Below, piece by piece: positions 8,838 through 17,050 of a stretch of DNA of 30,357 nucleotides; the stretch's first letter is position 1; every line of letters starts with the position of its first letter. A program made the translations under genes and the position numbers. Source of the stretch: a virus; IMG/VR virus record IMGVR_UViG_3300026197_000008, positions 1-30,357 of that record; one strand, 5' to 3'. The notes below the pieces were generated by a model. The model saw only the letters and a program-made list of their open reading frames with translations, was not told the origin of the DNA and ran no database searches.

Positions 8838-10079
8838 TTAAGAGCAGATTCGCACAGCAAATTCGGGGTTGATAGCAACACCACAAATTAAGTCGATTCT
8901 GTCAAGCTGGTCGTAGTTGCGAAGGTCCGCACCTAAACTATAAGTCATAGACATTTTGTAAAGATCGCTCGTCTTAGTAACTGCTTCAACACCGCCACGA
9001 AGTGCTTTCAATGGAGGCGCAGCAAAGACAATCGCTTGTGAGTGATACGCAATAGACACATTGTGGTCATCACGTAGCAAAATCTGAGCACCGTTAGGAA
9101 TAGCCGCGCTGATGTTTTGACGCGCACCAGACACGACAATCTCAGGACTAATGGGTACAGTCGCAGCGCCAGCACCATCACTGGTTACATCAGAAGTCAC
9201 GACAAATTGTGCGCGTTGTGACAGCGCGTCATACGTTAAAGGATTAACCATAAACACGCCCGCAGCGTCATCAACTTCGATAATGTCACCCTCACGGAAA
9301 ACAACACTTGAAGCGACTAAGCCAGTTAATGACAAACTAGAACCAGAAGAAACAGGGCCACCCGTTACAGTACCACCTAGTTTGAAACCAGAAGGAGGCG
9401 CGCCGCCTGCTTCACCTGCACCCGACACTTGGCGACCTAAAAAGTTAGTTTTAAAGAAATCAAAACCACTTAATCGACCAATGAACCCATCCATCAACGC
9501 ACCGCTGTTAACTTCCGTGTTAAACACGTTGTAAAGGTCATTAGAAAGTGACGCTGATACGCGAGGAGGAACCGCTGCATAACGCTTGCCGTCTTCTGGA
9601 ATAGCTAGCTCAGTCATGTAAGCGTCTGCTGTAGCAATCGTGTTAAAGTCAACAGCAACGCCTGGCGTACCAACCGCTTGATAAGTTTGTTTTTGCAGCT
9701 TGTCTTTAGCAATGTAGTTTTCAACAAGGTTACCTAGACGCTTGGCGCGAGGTGCGTTAGCCATTTCTAAATAAGGCTCATCACGTGCGCGGTCAAACGT
9801 TAATTCATAACCATCATATTCAACCATTGTGTGGTATTGCTTTTCAATAGTAAGCGGTCTGATTTGCTGTACACGTGCCTCAGTTGTTGCGGCAGCACCT
9901 TCACCGGCAAGATACCTTTCTTCTAAACGATAGTTGACCGTTTGGCCGGGGGCGTATTTAGCGCTTGAAAAATCGTCCTCAAGATTACGGTTAGCAGTTC
10001 TTGCAAATGCTAAAGAATTCCAGAAACGTACAAAAACGTCATTTAAGACGTAGCTAGTTTGATTAAATTGGTTTGCCAT
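8838..10079 (-). CDS. Major capsid (coat) protein, P22 gp5-like (413 aa)
   Basis: The protein follows the scaffold gene and has the size of P22 coat (430 aa). Features that fit this HK97-fold family are the helical N-terminus (VLNDVFVRFWNSLAF), the basic segment with VEYDGYELTFDRARDEPYLEMA, the conserved ARAKRLGNLVENYIAKD-type helix and the beta-rich C-terminal half ending GVAINPEFAVRICS. The start at ATG 10079 is behind GGAG at 11-nt spacing. It forms the icosahedral shell around the scaffold. It has its own candidate promoter and is followed by a strong terminator, consistent with high expression. Confidence 0.85.
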   Translation of the reverse strand: MANQFNQTSYVLNDVFVRFWNSLAFARTANRNLEDDFSSAKYAPGQTVNYRLEERYLAGEGAAATTEARVQQIRPLTIEKQYHTMVEYDGYELTFDRARDEPYLEMANAPRAKRLGNLVENYIAKDKLQKQTYQAVGTPGVAVDFNTIATADAYMTELAIPEDGKRYAAVPPRVSASLSNDLYNVFNTEVNSGALMDGFIGRLSGFDFFKTNFLGRQVSGAGEAGGAPPSGFKLGGTVTGGPVSSGSSLSLTGLVASSVVFREGDIIEVDDAAGVFMVNPLTYDALSQRAQFVVTSDVTSDGAGAATVPISPEIVVSGARQNISAAIPNGAQILLRDDHNVSIAYHSQAIVFAAPPLKALRGGVEAVTKTSDLYKMSMTYSLGADLRNYDQLDRIDLICGVAINPEFAVRICS

Positions 10080-10100
10080 TGTTATAGACTCCGAACAAAT

Positions 10101-10122
10101 AAAAAAAAGTGACTACTGTCAC
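10101..10122 (-). terminator. Short intrinsic terminator in the scaffold-coat gap
   Basis: On the minus strand a 5-bp stem (GTGAC, loop AGTA, GTCAC) is followed by eight T. It lies between the scaffold stop and the coat ribosome site. The stem is short, so termination is likely partial; it could act as an attenuator of coat mRNA. Confidence 0.55.
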
Positions 10123-10197
10123 GCTCTCAATCGTCCGGCGGGAGACATGTACGCGCCTTGTGTTGGCCGATGGCTGCCAAATTACGCATCTGCATCA

Positions 10198-10227
10198 ATT
10201 TTAGACGATACAGACGCGGTTTTACAA
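10198..10227 (-). promoter_or_regulatory. Candidate sigma70 promoter for the coat gene
   Basis: Minus strand -35 TTGTAA (10227-10222) and -10 TAAAAT (10203-10198), 18-bp spacer, starting right after the scaffold stop codon. It would give a leader of about 110 nt before the coat ATG. Confidence 0.4.
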
Positions 10228-10229
10228 GC

Positions 10230-11084
10230 TTAACGTCTACGTAGCCTGTTTGCAGCCCGTCGCTTGTCGTTTTGCGCTAATAAGTAATCAATGTCATCCT
10301 CCTGCTTTTTGTTATTAGCTTTTGTAGTGCTTGTAATGTCGCTTTCAGTGTTACTTACTGGGCGCGGTGCTTTGGTTGCTTTTTTATTAGTGCGCATGCG
10401 TTCCTCTAACCTACCAATCTCAACCATTTGACGATAAGGGTCGCTAAGCTCACTAATACGCCTTAATTCTTCGGGCTGTCGTTTGCTAGCTGCATAGATG
10501 AACGCCGCAGGGTCATTAACACCGCGTAATCCCATCGTCATAGCATCACTAACGGGTTGAGCAGATACAACCTCGCGAAAGTCATTAAACCGCTCCATAC
10601 CTTGATGAAACTTTTGCGCAAATTCCTCTTGTGCTGCCTGCTCTTGACGCTGAATAGCTTGCTGTTGCTGCTCTTGACCCATTTCTTGGTATGTAGTGCG
10701 TATAAAGTCTTTTAGCTGTTGCTGCCAATCACCGCTTGCATTTTCATCGTATTCAAATCCTTGGTGTTGCTGCTTTGCTTGCTGGTATGCTTGTTGCTCT
10801 TGTTGTGGCTGTTGGTTACGCTCAAAGCGGCTTAAACGCTCACGCACGGCCTTATTAATACGCTCGTTAACCTCATCCTCTGTATACGTCCTAGGCGCTG
10901 CTTTTTCGTTACCGTAGTCGTCAGTGTCAGCTTGCTGTTCTTCGTTGTCGTCGCTTTCTTCCTGCTCTACTTGCTCCGACATGCCATAATCTTCACCTTC
11001 TTGCGCTGGCTCATTTTCTACTTCTGGCGTTTCGGGTTCTGGCTCAACACCAGATAATAGATTATCAAGCTCTACGTCGCTCAT
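10230..11084 (-). CDS. Capsid scaffolding protein, P22 gp8-like position (284 aa)
   Basis: The protein is highly charged and helical. Residues 1-60 are acidic (EEQQADTDDYG), the middle is Gln rich (QQQQQAIQRQEQAAQEEFA), and the end is basic (DKRRAANRLRRR). The basic C-terminus matches the coat-binding helix-loop-helix of P22 gp8. It sits between portal and coat as in P22. Two ATGs are possible: 11090, which overlaps the portal stop as TAATG but is only two bases from the GGAG site, and 11084, which has 8-nt spacing and is preferred. Expected role: internal template for procapsid assembly, released on maturation. Confidence 0.8.
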   Translation of the reverse strand: MSDVELDNLLSGVEPEPETPEVENEPAQEGEDYGMSEQVEQEESDDNEEQQADTDDYGNEKAAPRTYTEDEVNERINKAVRERLSRFERNQQPQQEQQAYQQAKQQHQGFEYDENASGDWQQQLKDFIRTTYQEMGQEQQQQAIQRQEQAAQEEFAQKFHQGMERFNDFREVVSAQPVSDAMTMGLRGVNDPAAFIYAASKRQPEELRRISELSDPYRQMVEIGRLEERMRTNKKATKAPRPVSNTESDITSTTKANNKKQEDDIDYLLAQNDKRRAANRLRRR

Positions 11085-11089
11085 TGTCA

Positions 11090-13279
11090 TTACTCCACTT
11101 TGCTAGTTAAAATCTTCATTAAATTATCAGCATGAGCAATTTGTTCATCTGTGTTAGTGCGATGCGTTTCTGCTGCATATCGCATTTCTTGCTCTTGTAG
11201 TCCGCTGGCTATCTGTAACCGCTCTGTTTTTAATTTCTCAAGCTCTCTCGTTGTTTCAACCTGTTGCTTTTCAGCCTTTAGCTGCAACTCTTGCTCCTTT
11301 AGTTCAAGCTCTTTCATTTTTGCTTGCTGCGCCATCATGGCTGCTTGTTCTTGTGGGTCAGGTTTTTGTTCCTTAGGTGGTGGAGTTTTCCCTGTTTTGC
11401 CTGCTTCAATAATTTCAGGCGGTACAATTGTTTTTAAACGGTTCTTAATTTCAATGGTGTTGCTAAGCGGTAAGTTGTCAGCGTACAAGTCAGCAAACAA
11501 ATTGAGCAATTGAGGGTTAGCTTGTAGCACCATGTTTAACGATTGTAATGCTTGCTCTTTTTGCCCTTCATAGCTAGCACCCGGTTTTAAGTTAACTTGA
11601 TAAGTGCCTTTGCTTAAGTCGTTTTCGATAATTTCGCCGTATTCATCCACTTGCTTGTTTACTGAGACGTTTTGCAAGCCTTCGCCAGTCATTAATGAAA
11701 ATACGCGCTCACTGTCGTAGACGTTAGGAATCATTTCATTAAGGATGCGTCCACCTGATGTTATCGCGCGATTGATATTATTAAAGTAAACGTAAGTTGG
11801 GTAAGAGCCTTGTCGTGTGCGTGCGTCAATAGCTGCGCCACTTTGCTCATTTCCTTGTTGCCCCATGCGTGTGGCATATAGCCCGGTACTTGTATAAAGG
11901 TCATTAATAGCACGCTCATATTGCGTTAATAGCGATTGTGACAGCTCTGGCGGTCTTACCTGCTCAGGTCTTGCACCGCTTGGGCTTTCATCGTATGTAA
12001 GTAAACCCTGGGTGTTTAATGGGTCTTTCCAGATAGCTTGTGTGTCATTGCTAGCAACGTTTTTCTTGCTACCAAGCCACTGGTCATAACGTGACACCTT
12101 AAGTGTGTACGCTGATTGTGTGCCAAGGTAATTGATATAGCGTTGCGCGTCTCTGGCATCATCTAAGAAACCACGAGTAATTTGCTTGCCGTTTTTATCA
12201 AAATAACTGTTTTGGTCAACAAAAATAATAGGCATGTTTTCGCTAGGGAATACGCTTTCTTCAAGCACGTAATCACCAGCAATTTTGTAATGATGTATCA
12301 CGCTCTTTTTAATATCGCGCTTATCTTCAATGCGTACAGGCTGACCCTCATCAAATAACGTTATTAGCTCGCTTTGTTCTTCAACTTCTTCGCTAGACAA
12401 GTCAGACGCTTGTTCATCCTCGCCTTCTACTGCGTACTCATCAACCACGCCCATCATCTGATTAGCTAATTGCTTAGACGTTTCAAAAAGCTGAACAATT
12501 TCATCGTGATTATAAATCTTGCCGTTGCTCATTTTATACAATGTGTCTGATTCAAATTTGCGCACAAAAAAATCATTAATCGTTATGCTGTCTTTATCCG
12601 ACCACTCAAAACCAGTGCCGTTACTGTTTGTTGCTGTTTCACGTGAAACATCTTCTTTTGTCGCACCAACGCCATCATCTTTATTAATTTGTGCCTCTGC
12701 ACGCTTGCCATACTTTGCACGAAACTTTTTGCGTGACATAAGCGAGGTATAACCACAATGCATGCCGTCTGTTTTATCGTCTAGTTCTGCGCCTGCATCC
12801 CAGTAGCACGTTGTGGCATCTTTAAAATACTTGTACTTAATGTCTAGCTCAAAGCTCTTGTCATGCGTGTAATCAGTTAACAACGCAAACGCACCAAAGC
12901 CGCCAATAGCCGATTGCTTAGCTGCCATTTGATACACCAGCTTAGTGCGTGAATCGAACATTATGTCTTTAATGATAAGCTCGCGAACTTGTGCCGTCTG
13001 TTCGTCACAGTTTTCCATGGGCACCACTTCAAGTTGTGGCGTGTTTTGTTGCTGCTCACCCAATAAGGCGTTAATTAGCGTGCTAAGCTTGTTAAAAGTA
13101 AGCGGCACTTTTTTAAGCCCTTGCAGCACGTCACTTTCTTCATCTGTCCACTGCCTGCCAAGGATAAATTCAAAGTTTTTATGATAATGATCGATGTTTG
13201 TTTGAAAGTAATTGCGCCATGCTTCGCAAGCACTGCGCGCTTTCTTTGCTATCTTTTCGTTTTTTTTGACCTTTACCAT
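11090..13279 (-). CDS. Portal protein, P22 gp1-like (729 aa)
   Basis: Its length is nearly that of P22 gp1 (725 aa) and it lies between terminase and scaffold. The N-terminus is basic, then NYFQTNIDHYHKNFEFILGRQWTDEE and LTFNKLSTLINALLGEQQQNTPQ match the conserved opening of P22-type portals; the region DLYTSTGLYATRMGQQGNEQSG is also typical. The C-terminal 110 residues are Gln/Lys/Glu-rich coiled coil (the barrel-type extension). A ring of 12 forms the DNA channel at one capsid vertex and binds the terminase. It starts behind AAGGA, 10 nt downstream of terL. Confidence 0.9.
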   Translation of the reverse strand: MVKVKKNEKIAKKARSACEAWRNYFQTNIDHYHKNFEFILGRQWTDEESDVLQGLKKVPLTFNKLSTLINALLGEQQQNTPQLEVVPMENCDEQTAQVRELIIKDIMFDSRTKLVYQMAAKQSAIGGFGAFALLTDYTHDKSFELDIKYKYFKDATTCYWDAGAELDDKTDGMHCGYTSLMSRKKFRAKYGKRAEAQINKDDGVGATKEDVSRETATNSNGTGFEWSDKDSITINDFFVRKFESDTLYKMSNGKIYNHDEIVQLFETSKQLANQMMGVVDEYAVEGEDEQASDLSSEEVEEQSELITLFDEGQPVRIEDKRDIKKSVIHHYKIAGDYVLEESVFPSENMPIIFVDQNSYFDKNGKQITRGFLDDARDAQRYINYLGTQSAYTLKVSRYDQWLGSKKNVASNDTQAIWKDPLNTQGLLTYDESPSGARPEQVRPPELSQSLLTQYERAINDLYTSTGLYATRMGQQGNEQSGAAIDARTRQGSYPTYVYFNNINRAITSGGRILNEMIPNVYDSERVFSLMTGEGLQNVSVNKQVDEYGEIIENDLSKGTYQVNLKPGASYEGQKEQALQSLNMVLQANPQLLNLFADLYADNLPLSNTIEIKNRLKTIVPPEIIEAGKTGKTPPPKEQKPDPQEQAAMMAQQAKMKELELKEQELQLKAEKQQVETTRELEKLKTERLQIASGLQEQEMRYAAETHRTNTDEQIAHADNLMKILTSKVE

Positions 13280-13289
13280 GATTTTTCCT

Positions 13290-15938
13290 TTAAGCTAGTG
13301 AACTTGCCCATCTGTCGGGCATTTTTTTTGTATTGTGTAGTGTAGCACCTAAAAAATCACCTACAGCAAAGGTCAATGCTACCGCGTCGGCTATATCAGG
13401 CGACCTTATGCCACGTTTTTTTGCTTTTTCTTTGCTTTCTATTTGTAACCTGCCAGAACTATCGAAATGATACCCTAAGCCTGTTAAATCGCCCCTTAAC
13501 TCGTCACTATCGGGTAACTGAACGGGCAGTTCTTGGCTTAACCATTCTCGCATATCATGCCACAGCTCAGCGCGTAAGTTTTTAAATTTGTCTTTTTCAT
13601 TTGCTGAACGTGCGACGTTAACGCCTTCAACTTGCGTGTAGCCAATTTCTAACAATCTATCAACAATACCAGCACCTATACCGATGCAATCGATGCAGAC
13701 TTTAACCGGGTGCTCTTTATCAATGATACGCCTGACAAGCCCGACCAGCTCCATGGTGTTTAAGTTGTAGTGTGTTTCAAGATTGTAAACTAAGCGCCCC
13801 TTACGTCTAATGATAGCCGTTCTATCGTTGTCGCTAATAGCGGGGTCAACGCCAATGACTAACGGTGATTGTGATTCAACTTTGTTTTTCATCGCACGAT
13901 TAACAATGTCTACCTTAATAAACCTGTCAGCTACAGGGTTGCGAAAGGCATCAAGTGCGGTAAATGGGTACTCAACGTTGAATAGCTCGCGTGCTTGCTC
14001 ATAGTCACTATCAAATTCATGCAACTTTTTACGTCGCCACATCAAATGCTCACGTGTCAGACCATTTGCGCCATGTTCATTTATATAATGTAGTTCCTCG
14101 TCAGTTAACGAGCTACCATCATCCGGCAATGTGTATTCATCTTGCCAATACCACGGTATAAATATGGCCTGAAAGTCACTTTGGCCACTTATAGCTGATT
14201 GCCACATATTATAATAGTAGTTGCCGATGCCGTTGGCGGTTGATTCAAGGATGATTTCTGTACCTGGCTCATTTGGCACCGCTTGCAAAATCCCTTTTGC
14301 ATGTTCCTCAGCATTTGGCCAATAGGCAACTTCTGAATTATGCGTGCTTCCGTGAATAGTGCAGTAAGAGTGATCGGGATGATCGACTTCAAAATCATAA
14401 ACCGGTTGCATTCCAACTTCACCAATTCTTGTAATTGTTAACCATGCGTAACCACTGCTTATTTCAGTTGTTTTTGCTGCTTTATTCTTAATTGAATTTG
14501 TTTTTGTTCTCGTTAATTGTGGCGATGGTTTTCCAAGTATCTTTGCAATTTGACTAACGCCATTTCCACACAATGCAAAAGTATAAGCTTCTTTCTCATT
14601 TCTTCCTGCTCTAATGGCTGCTTGCTTATGCTCTATACTAGCCCATCCGTAACCCAATGAAGCGCAAATATCTCGCGCGGTGACTGTTAGCGATGCACAT
14701 ATTGATGTGGCTCTTATTCTTCTGGCATCGCCATAAGACGAACCATCACCAGCTAGATATCCTAGTAATAATCCTTGGCAAAATTCTTCACCCATAAGGT
14801 CCCAATTTCTCGGAAAATGCTTATTAGTAGTTCTTCCACATAAAACATTAATCATGCTTATAAAGCGATTACCAGTGATGTTTATCTCAGTTGTTAGTGA
14901 ATCCTCTCGATGCTTAACTTTGAAACTAGAAAAGTAATCAAAAAATGGCGTTAACCACTCAATAGTTCTTTCTACTTCTTTACGGTGAACTACTATTTGA
15001 AGCGCGCACGGATAATGCGGATATTTATCCTGTAATTTTATATGGCCGTCCGCAAGATACAAACCAATGAATCTACCTAAAGCATAATCATTAACAATGG
15101 AATCAGGGCATTCAAATTGCCTACCTCCACCATGAACCCGGTTATTAGCTTTTGGAATGTAAAAATCACTGATTTGTTTTGAAATTGGCTTAACCGGGTA
15201 ACCAATACTATCACCTAGATTTAACTTGTTTAACGCTTTCCATCCTTCTTTAGTCCAAAATTTGTGCTCAGGGGTTGCAACTAAAGGAAAATTAGAAAGA
15301 CCACGGAATGTAATTGATAAACATTCTTTCGATTGTGATGATATATAAGATATTAGTGCGCGTTGACCTGTATGCGTGAGAATTTTATCGCCTACTGTAA
15401 AATCTTCAATGTATTTTACTCCGCCTGTATCGGGGTCAAAGATACGCGATCCCTTTCCAAGACAACCGTGAAACAATTGTATAGTTTGAGAACGACCGAC
15501 TGCTTTATTACCAGCCGTACCCACTGCATAACCACTGTTTAACGATTTAAAATTGAGTTCTTTGGCGCTTGATGTGTCAGGTTGCGGCAACAATCCATAC
15601 GGCGCTAAATCATAATAGCGCTTAGTCATTTCAAACAAATTTTTTGTTGCTTCGCTCTCGTGCGTAAGAATAAACGCCTTTTTTCCCACTTGTGTGCTTA
15701 CTTTGTAAAAGTCTCTTGCTTGTATATAAGTACTACACCCTTGCTGCCTCCCTTTGCAGATTATCGCCCTAACCTTACCTGTTTCTTTTAGTTGCTGCTC
15801 TAATCGCTCATGCAGATACAATTGCGCTCGATTAAGCTTAAACGCTTTAACAGCGCCATTTTTAGTGCGTATCTGCAAAAAAGCTTTTGCAAACAACGTA
15901 AAATCACTAAGCACTTTTAATAATTTTTTTTGATTCAT
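13290..15938 (-). CDS. terL: Terminase large subunit containing an intein (882-aa precursor, about 506-aa mature protein)
   Basis: ATPase-nuclease motor that packages DNA through the portal. Visible motifs in precursor numbering: Walker A-type KGRQQGCST (62-70), Walker B split by the intein (IQLFHG ends at 158; SEVAYW resumes at 535), coupling motif ESTANG (565-570), and nuclease acidic residues at D698 (VIGVDPA), D750 (VCIDCIG) and D848 (SPDIAD). Without the intein the protein is 506 aa, near P22 gp2 (499 aa). The start overlaps the small-subunit stop as ATGA. Splicing must remove the intein to rebuild the ATPase site, so the unspliced form should be inactive. Confidence 0.93.
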   Translation of the reverse strand: MNQKKLLKVLSDFTLFAKAFLQIRTKNGAVKAFKLNRAQLYLHERLEQQLKETGKVRAIICKGRQQGCSTYIQARDFYKVSTQVGKKAFILTHESEATKNLFEMTKRYYDLAPYGLLPQPDTSSAKELNFKSLNSGYAVGTAGNKAVGRSQTIQLFHGCLGKGSRIFDPDTGGVKYIEDFTVGDKILTHTGQRALISYISSQSKECLSITFRGLSNFPLVATPEHKFWTKEGWKALNKLNLGDSIGYPVKPISKQISDFYIPKANNRVHGGGRQFECPDSIVNDYALGRFIGLYLADGHIKLQDKYPHYPCALQIVVHRKEVERTIEWLTPFFDYFSSFKVKHREDSLTTEINITGNRFISMINVLCGRTTNKHFPRNWDLMGEEFCQGLLLGYLAGDGSSYGDARRIRATSICASLTVTARDICASLGYGWASIEHKQAAIRAGRNEKEAYTFALCGNGVSQIAKILGKPSPQLTRTKTNSIKNKAAKTTEISSGYAWLTITRIGEVGMQPVYDFEVDHPDHSYCTIHGSTHNSEVAYWPNAEEHAKGILQAVPNEPGTEIILESTANGIGNYYYNMWQSAISGQSDFQAIFIPWYWQDEYTLPDDGSSLTDEELHYINEHGANGLTREHLMWRRKKLHEFDSDYEQARELFNVEYPFTALDAFRNPVADRFIKVDIVNRAMKNKVESQSPLVIGVDPAISDNDRTAIIRRKGRLVYNLETHYNLNTMELVGLVRRIIDKEHPVKVCIDCIGIGAGIVDRLLEIGYTQVEGVNVARSANEKDKFKNLRAELWHDMREWLSQELPVQLPDSDELRGDLTGLGYHFDSSGRLQIESKEKAKKRGIRSPDIADAVALTFAVGDFLGATLHNTKKMPDRWASSLA
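14337..15464 (-). mobile_element. Intein with LAGLIDADG homing endonuclease, inserted in the terL Walker B motif
   Basis: A 376-residue in-frame insert, precursor residues 159-534. Splicing signals are present: Cys159 at the N-terminal edge (CLGKGSRIFD), block B TPEH (222-225), block F around VYDFEVDHPDHSYC (513-526), and the C-terminal His533-Asn534 followed by Ser535 as +1 nucleophile. Two dodecapeptide motifs, IGLYLADG (D297) and GYLAGDG (D398), keep both catalytic aspartates, so the endonuclease is probably active. Removing it joins IQLFHG to SEVAYW, restoring a normal terminase Walker B. It is a selfish protein-level element that spreads by cutting intein-free terL alleles. Confidence 0.95.
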
Positions 15939-16279
15939 TTGCTTGTTGCTTTATCAATCAGCTTTTCAACAATACTTTCAAACTTTTTGTCGTCTTTGTC
16001 TTTTTCTCGCCACATTCCCTTACCACGCGTTTTAAGCCAAAAAATGATTGCTCCTAAATCGCCTGCTTTCGCTTTCTGATAAAGCTTGTTAGCAATAACC
16101 ATGTTTGCCTCAACCGAGGCGGTGTCAAGCTCAACACGATAATATTTCATCAGCGTTTCATCTGATATGCCCAAATGCTTACCAATTTCTTGATCCGTAT
16201 GGCCAAACATTTTTAACGCTGAAACTTTAGCAATTGTTTCCTCTGTTCTCTTGTGTGCTTTTCTGCCTCTAGTCGCCAT
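15935..16279 (-). CDS. terS: Terminase small subunit (114 aa)
   Basis: DNA-recognition subunit of the packaging motor. A basic N-terminus (MATRGRKAHKRTEE) precedes a helix-turn-helix (SALKMFGHTDQEIGKHLGISDETLMKYY), the usual layout of small terminases. The C-terminal half is helical (ANMVIANKLYQKAKAGDLGAIIFWLKTRG), a pattern seen in many terS proteins, and should form the oligomer ring. I use ATG 16279 behind GGGGTG, not the TTG at 16300. The stop overlaps the terL start as ATGA. A pac site may lie within or near this gene, by analogy with P22; I could not identify it. Confidence 0.85.
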   Translation of the reverse strand: MATRGRKAHKRTEETIAKVSALKMFGHTDQEIGKHLGISDETLMKYYRVELDTASVEANMVIANKLYQKAKAGDLGAIIFWLKTRGKGMWREKDKDDKKFESIVEKLIDKATSK

Positions 16280-16291
16280 AATTTGCACCCC

Positions 16292-16325
16292 AAAAAACAA
16301 AACCCCCTTTGCGGTAGGGGCTTTG
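16292..16325 (-). terminator. Intrinsic terminator between the 48-aa gene and terS
   Basis: Minus-strand hairpin CCCCT-ACCGCAA-AGGGG (16320-16304), followed by GTTTTGTTTTTT. An AAA/TTT extension outside a C-C mismatch lengthens the stem. On the plus strand the same hairpin is followed by seven T at 16329, so it may work both ways. Placed before terS, it could be the point where late transcription needs antitermination. Confidence 0.65.
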
Positions 16326-16347
16326 CAATTTTTTTATTTCCAATTAT

Positions 16348-16494
16348 TTACTTCTGCCCACACATTTTAGGTTGCTTGTTGTACTGCTCGCGCACCATTT
16401 TCCCGTACATACTCGGTTGTGAATAATGCGAGTTATCCATACCTTTAAAACTCTTATCAGTAGCTTTTTGCATTTTTTTATAACCATCTTTCAT
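16348..16494 (-). CDS. First leftward gene, 48-aa basic protein of unknown function
   Basis: Start at ATG 16494 behind GGAG with 8-nt spacing (MKDGYKKMQKATDKSFKGMD). A longer open frame to 16671 would run through the divergent promoter region and begins with unlikely hydrophobic sequence, so I reject it. The protein is Lys, Met and Tyr rich with no recognised motif. It is the promoter-proximal gene of the leftward unit and is followed by a terminator before terS. A late-control role (for example antitermination) is an idea from position alone. Confidence 0.6.
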   Translation of the reverse strand: MKDGYKKMQKATDKSFKGMDNSHYSQPSMYGKMVREQYNKQPKMCGQK

Positions 16495-16625
16495 GATAGA
16501 CGCTCCATTGCTCAATTTGATTAACATAATAACATAACTTATCAACAATTTTAGTGCATAAGTATGTGTATAAAACTCCACACCCCTACACACAAGCTGT
16601 TTGTAAAAATTGTTAATATTTAAAC

Positions 16626-16654
16626 ATATAACAACTACTTGACATATAAGCCAA
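16626..16654 (-). promoter_or_regulatory. Leftward (late-side) sigma70 promoter candidate
   Basis: Minus strand -35 TTGGCT (16654-16649), 17-bp spacer, -10 TTATAT (16631-16626). The spacer contains the palindrome CAAGTAGTTG (minus-strand reading of 16641-16632), so one bound protein could block both this promoter and the rightward one. Confidence 0.45.
16632..16641. promoter_or_regulatory. Operator candidate O1 (CAACTACTTG)
   Basis: Imperfect palindrome CAA-CTAC-TTG overlapping the -35 of the early promoter and lying in the spacer of the leftward promoter. It fits the form CAANTANTTG shared with 17235, 17267 and 21523. Confidence 0.5.
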
Positions 16655-16667
16655 CTGATTGTAATAT
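16639..16667 (+). promoter_or_regulatory. Early promoter P1 (sigma70)
   Basis: Perfect -35 TTGACA (16639-16644), 17-bp spacer, -10 TAATAT (16662-16667). It should start transcription near 16674, within the motif ATGCAATCAC (16666-16675), which recurs at P3. Confidence 0.8.
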
Positions 16668-16702
16668 GCAATCACAGTTTAGCACACAGCGAAATTTTAT
16701 AA

Positions 16703-17050
16703 ATGTTTACAGAATTCGAATTACTAATACTCCCAACTTCCATTCGTGAAGCGTTAGCGCGCATAAGTGAAGATACAGCACCTACTAACTTACGCTTATG
16801 TCACTATTGCACCAAAGAAGGCGATATATACTTATTTGACGAAGATGCAGCAAGCCAGGAAGTTGGACAACACCCGTTGCCATTAGCGCGTGAATATCAA
16901 CTAATTGCTGAGATTGAGCAAATAATGGATTTAGATGACGATGACAAACGTATCGAATGGATTGATAAAACAGCGAAAGAAATTGATAACAACTGGTCAC
17001 CGCTTAACACAGTTGATTTAACCAAGGAGGAATCACATGACAGTTTCTGA
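16703..17050 (+). CDS. First early protein, 115 aa, acidic, function unknown
   Basis: Begins about 30 nt after the predicted P1 start with a weak ribosome site. The sequence has a possible zinc-ligand-like cluster (LCHYCTKEGD, residues 32-41) and an acidic second half (IMDLDDDDKRIEWIDKTAKEIDNN). Its end overlaps the next gene by 14 nt. The first gene after an early promoter often counters host functions, but nothing in the sequence proves this here. Confidence 0.65.
   Translation: MFTEFELLILPTSIREALARISEDTAPTNLRLCHYCTKEGDIYLFDEDAASQEVGQHPLPLAREYQLIAEIEQIMDLDDDDKRIEWIDKTAKEIDNNWSPLNTVDLTKEESHDSF

Larger units (their letters stand above)
10080..10229 (-). promoter_or_regulatory. Structured leader region upstream of the coat gene
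   Basis: This 150-nt gene-free stretch holds, in minus-strand order, the candidate promoter, a hairpin TTGGC-AGCCATCG-GCCAA (10179-10162), a possible GGCG/CGCC pairing, the short terminator and the coat ribosome site (GGAG). A leader this long and structured is unusual in a packed late operon and suggests separate control of coat synthesis. Confidence 0.4.
16495..16702. promoter_or_regulatory. Divergent control region between late (leftward) and early (rightward) units
   Basis: This gene-free stretch of about 200 bp holds the two divergent promoters described separately, their shared palindrome at 16632-16641, and a very AT-rich stretch (16600-16632). The leftward leader from about 16619 to 16494 has no other gene that I can see. 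Confidence 0.7.

Noticed and set aside
9151-9534. Plus-strand open frames inside coat, portal, fibre and gp10 genes
   Set aside because: They lie antisense to well-supported structural genes, lack ribosome sites and have composition of mirror frames.
16495-16671. Longer N-terminal extension of the 48-aa gene (107 aa in total)
   Set aside because: It would run through the divergent promoters and operator, and ATG 16494 has a far better ribosome site.
16898-16907. CAACTAATTG as a further operator (also at 17350)
   Set aside because: Both copies match CAANTANTTG but lie inside coding sequence away from promoters and lack the G/C at the seventh position; kept out of the operator set.
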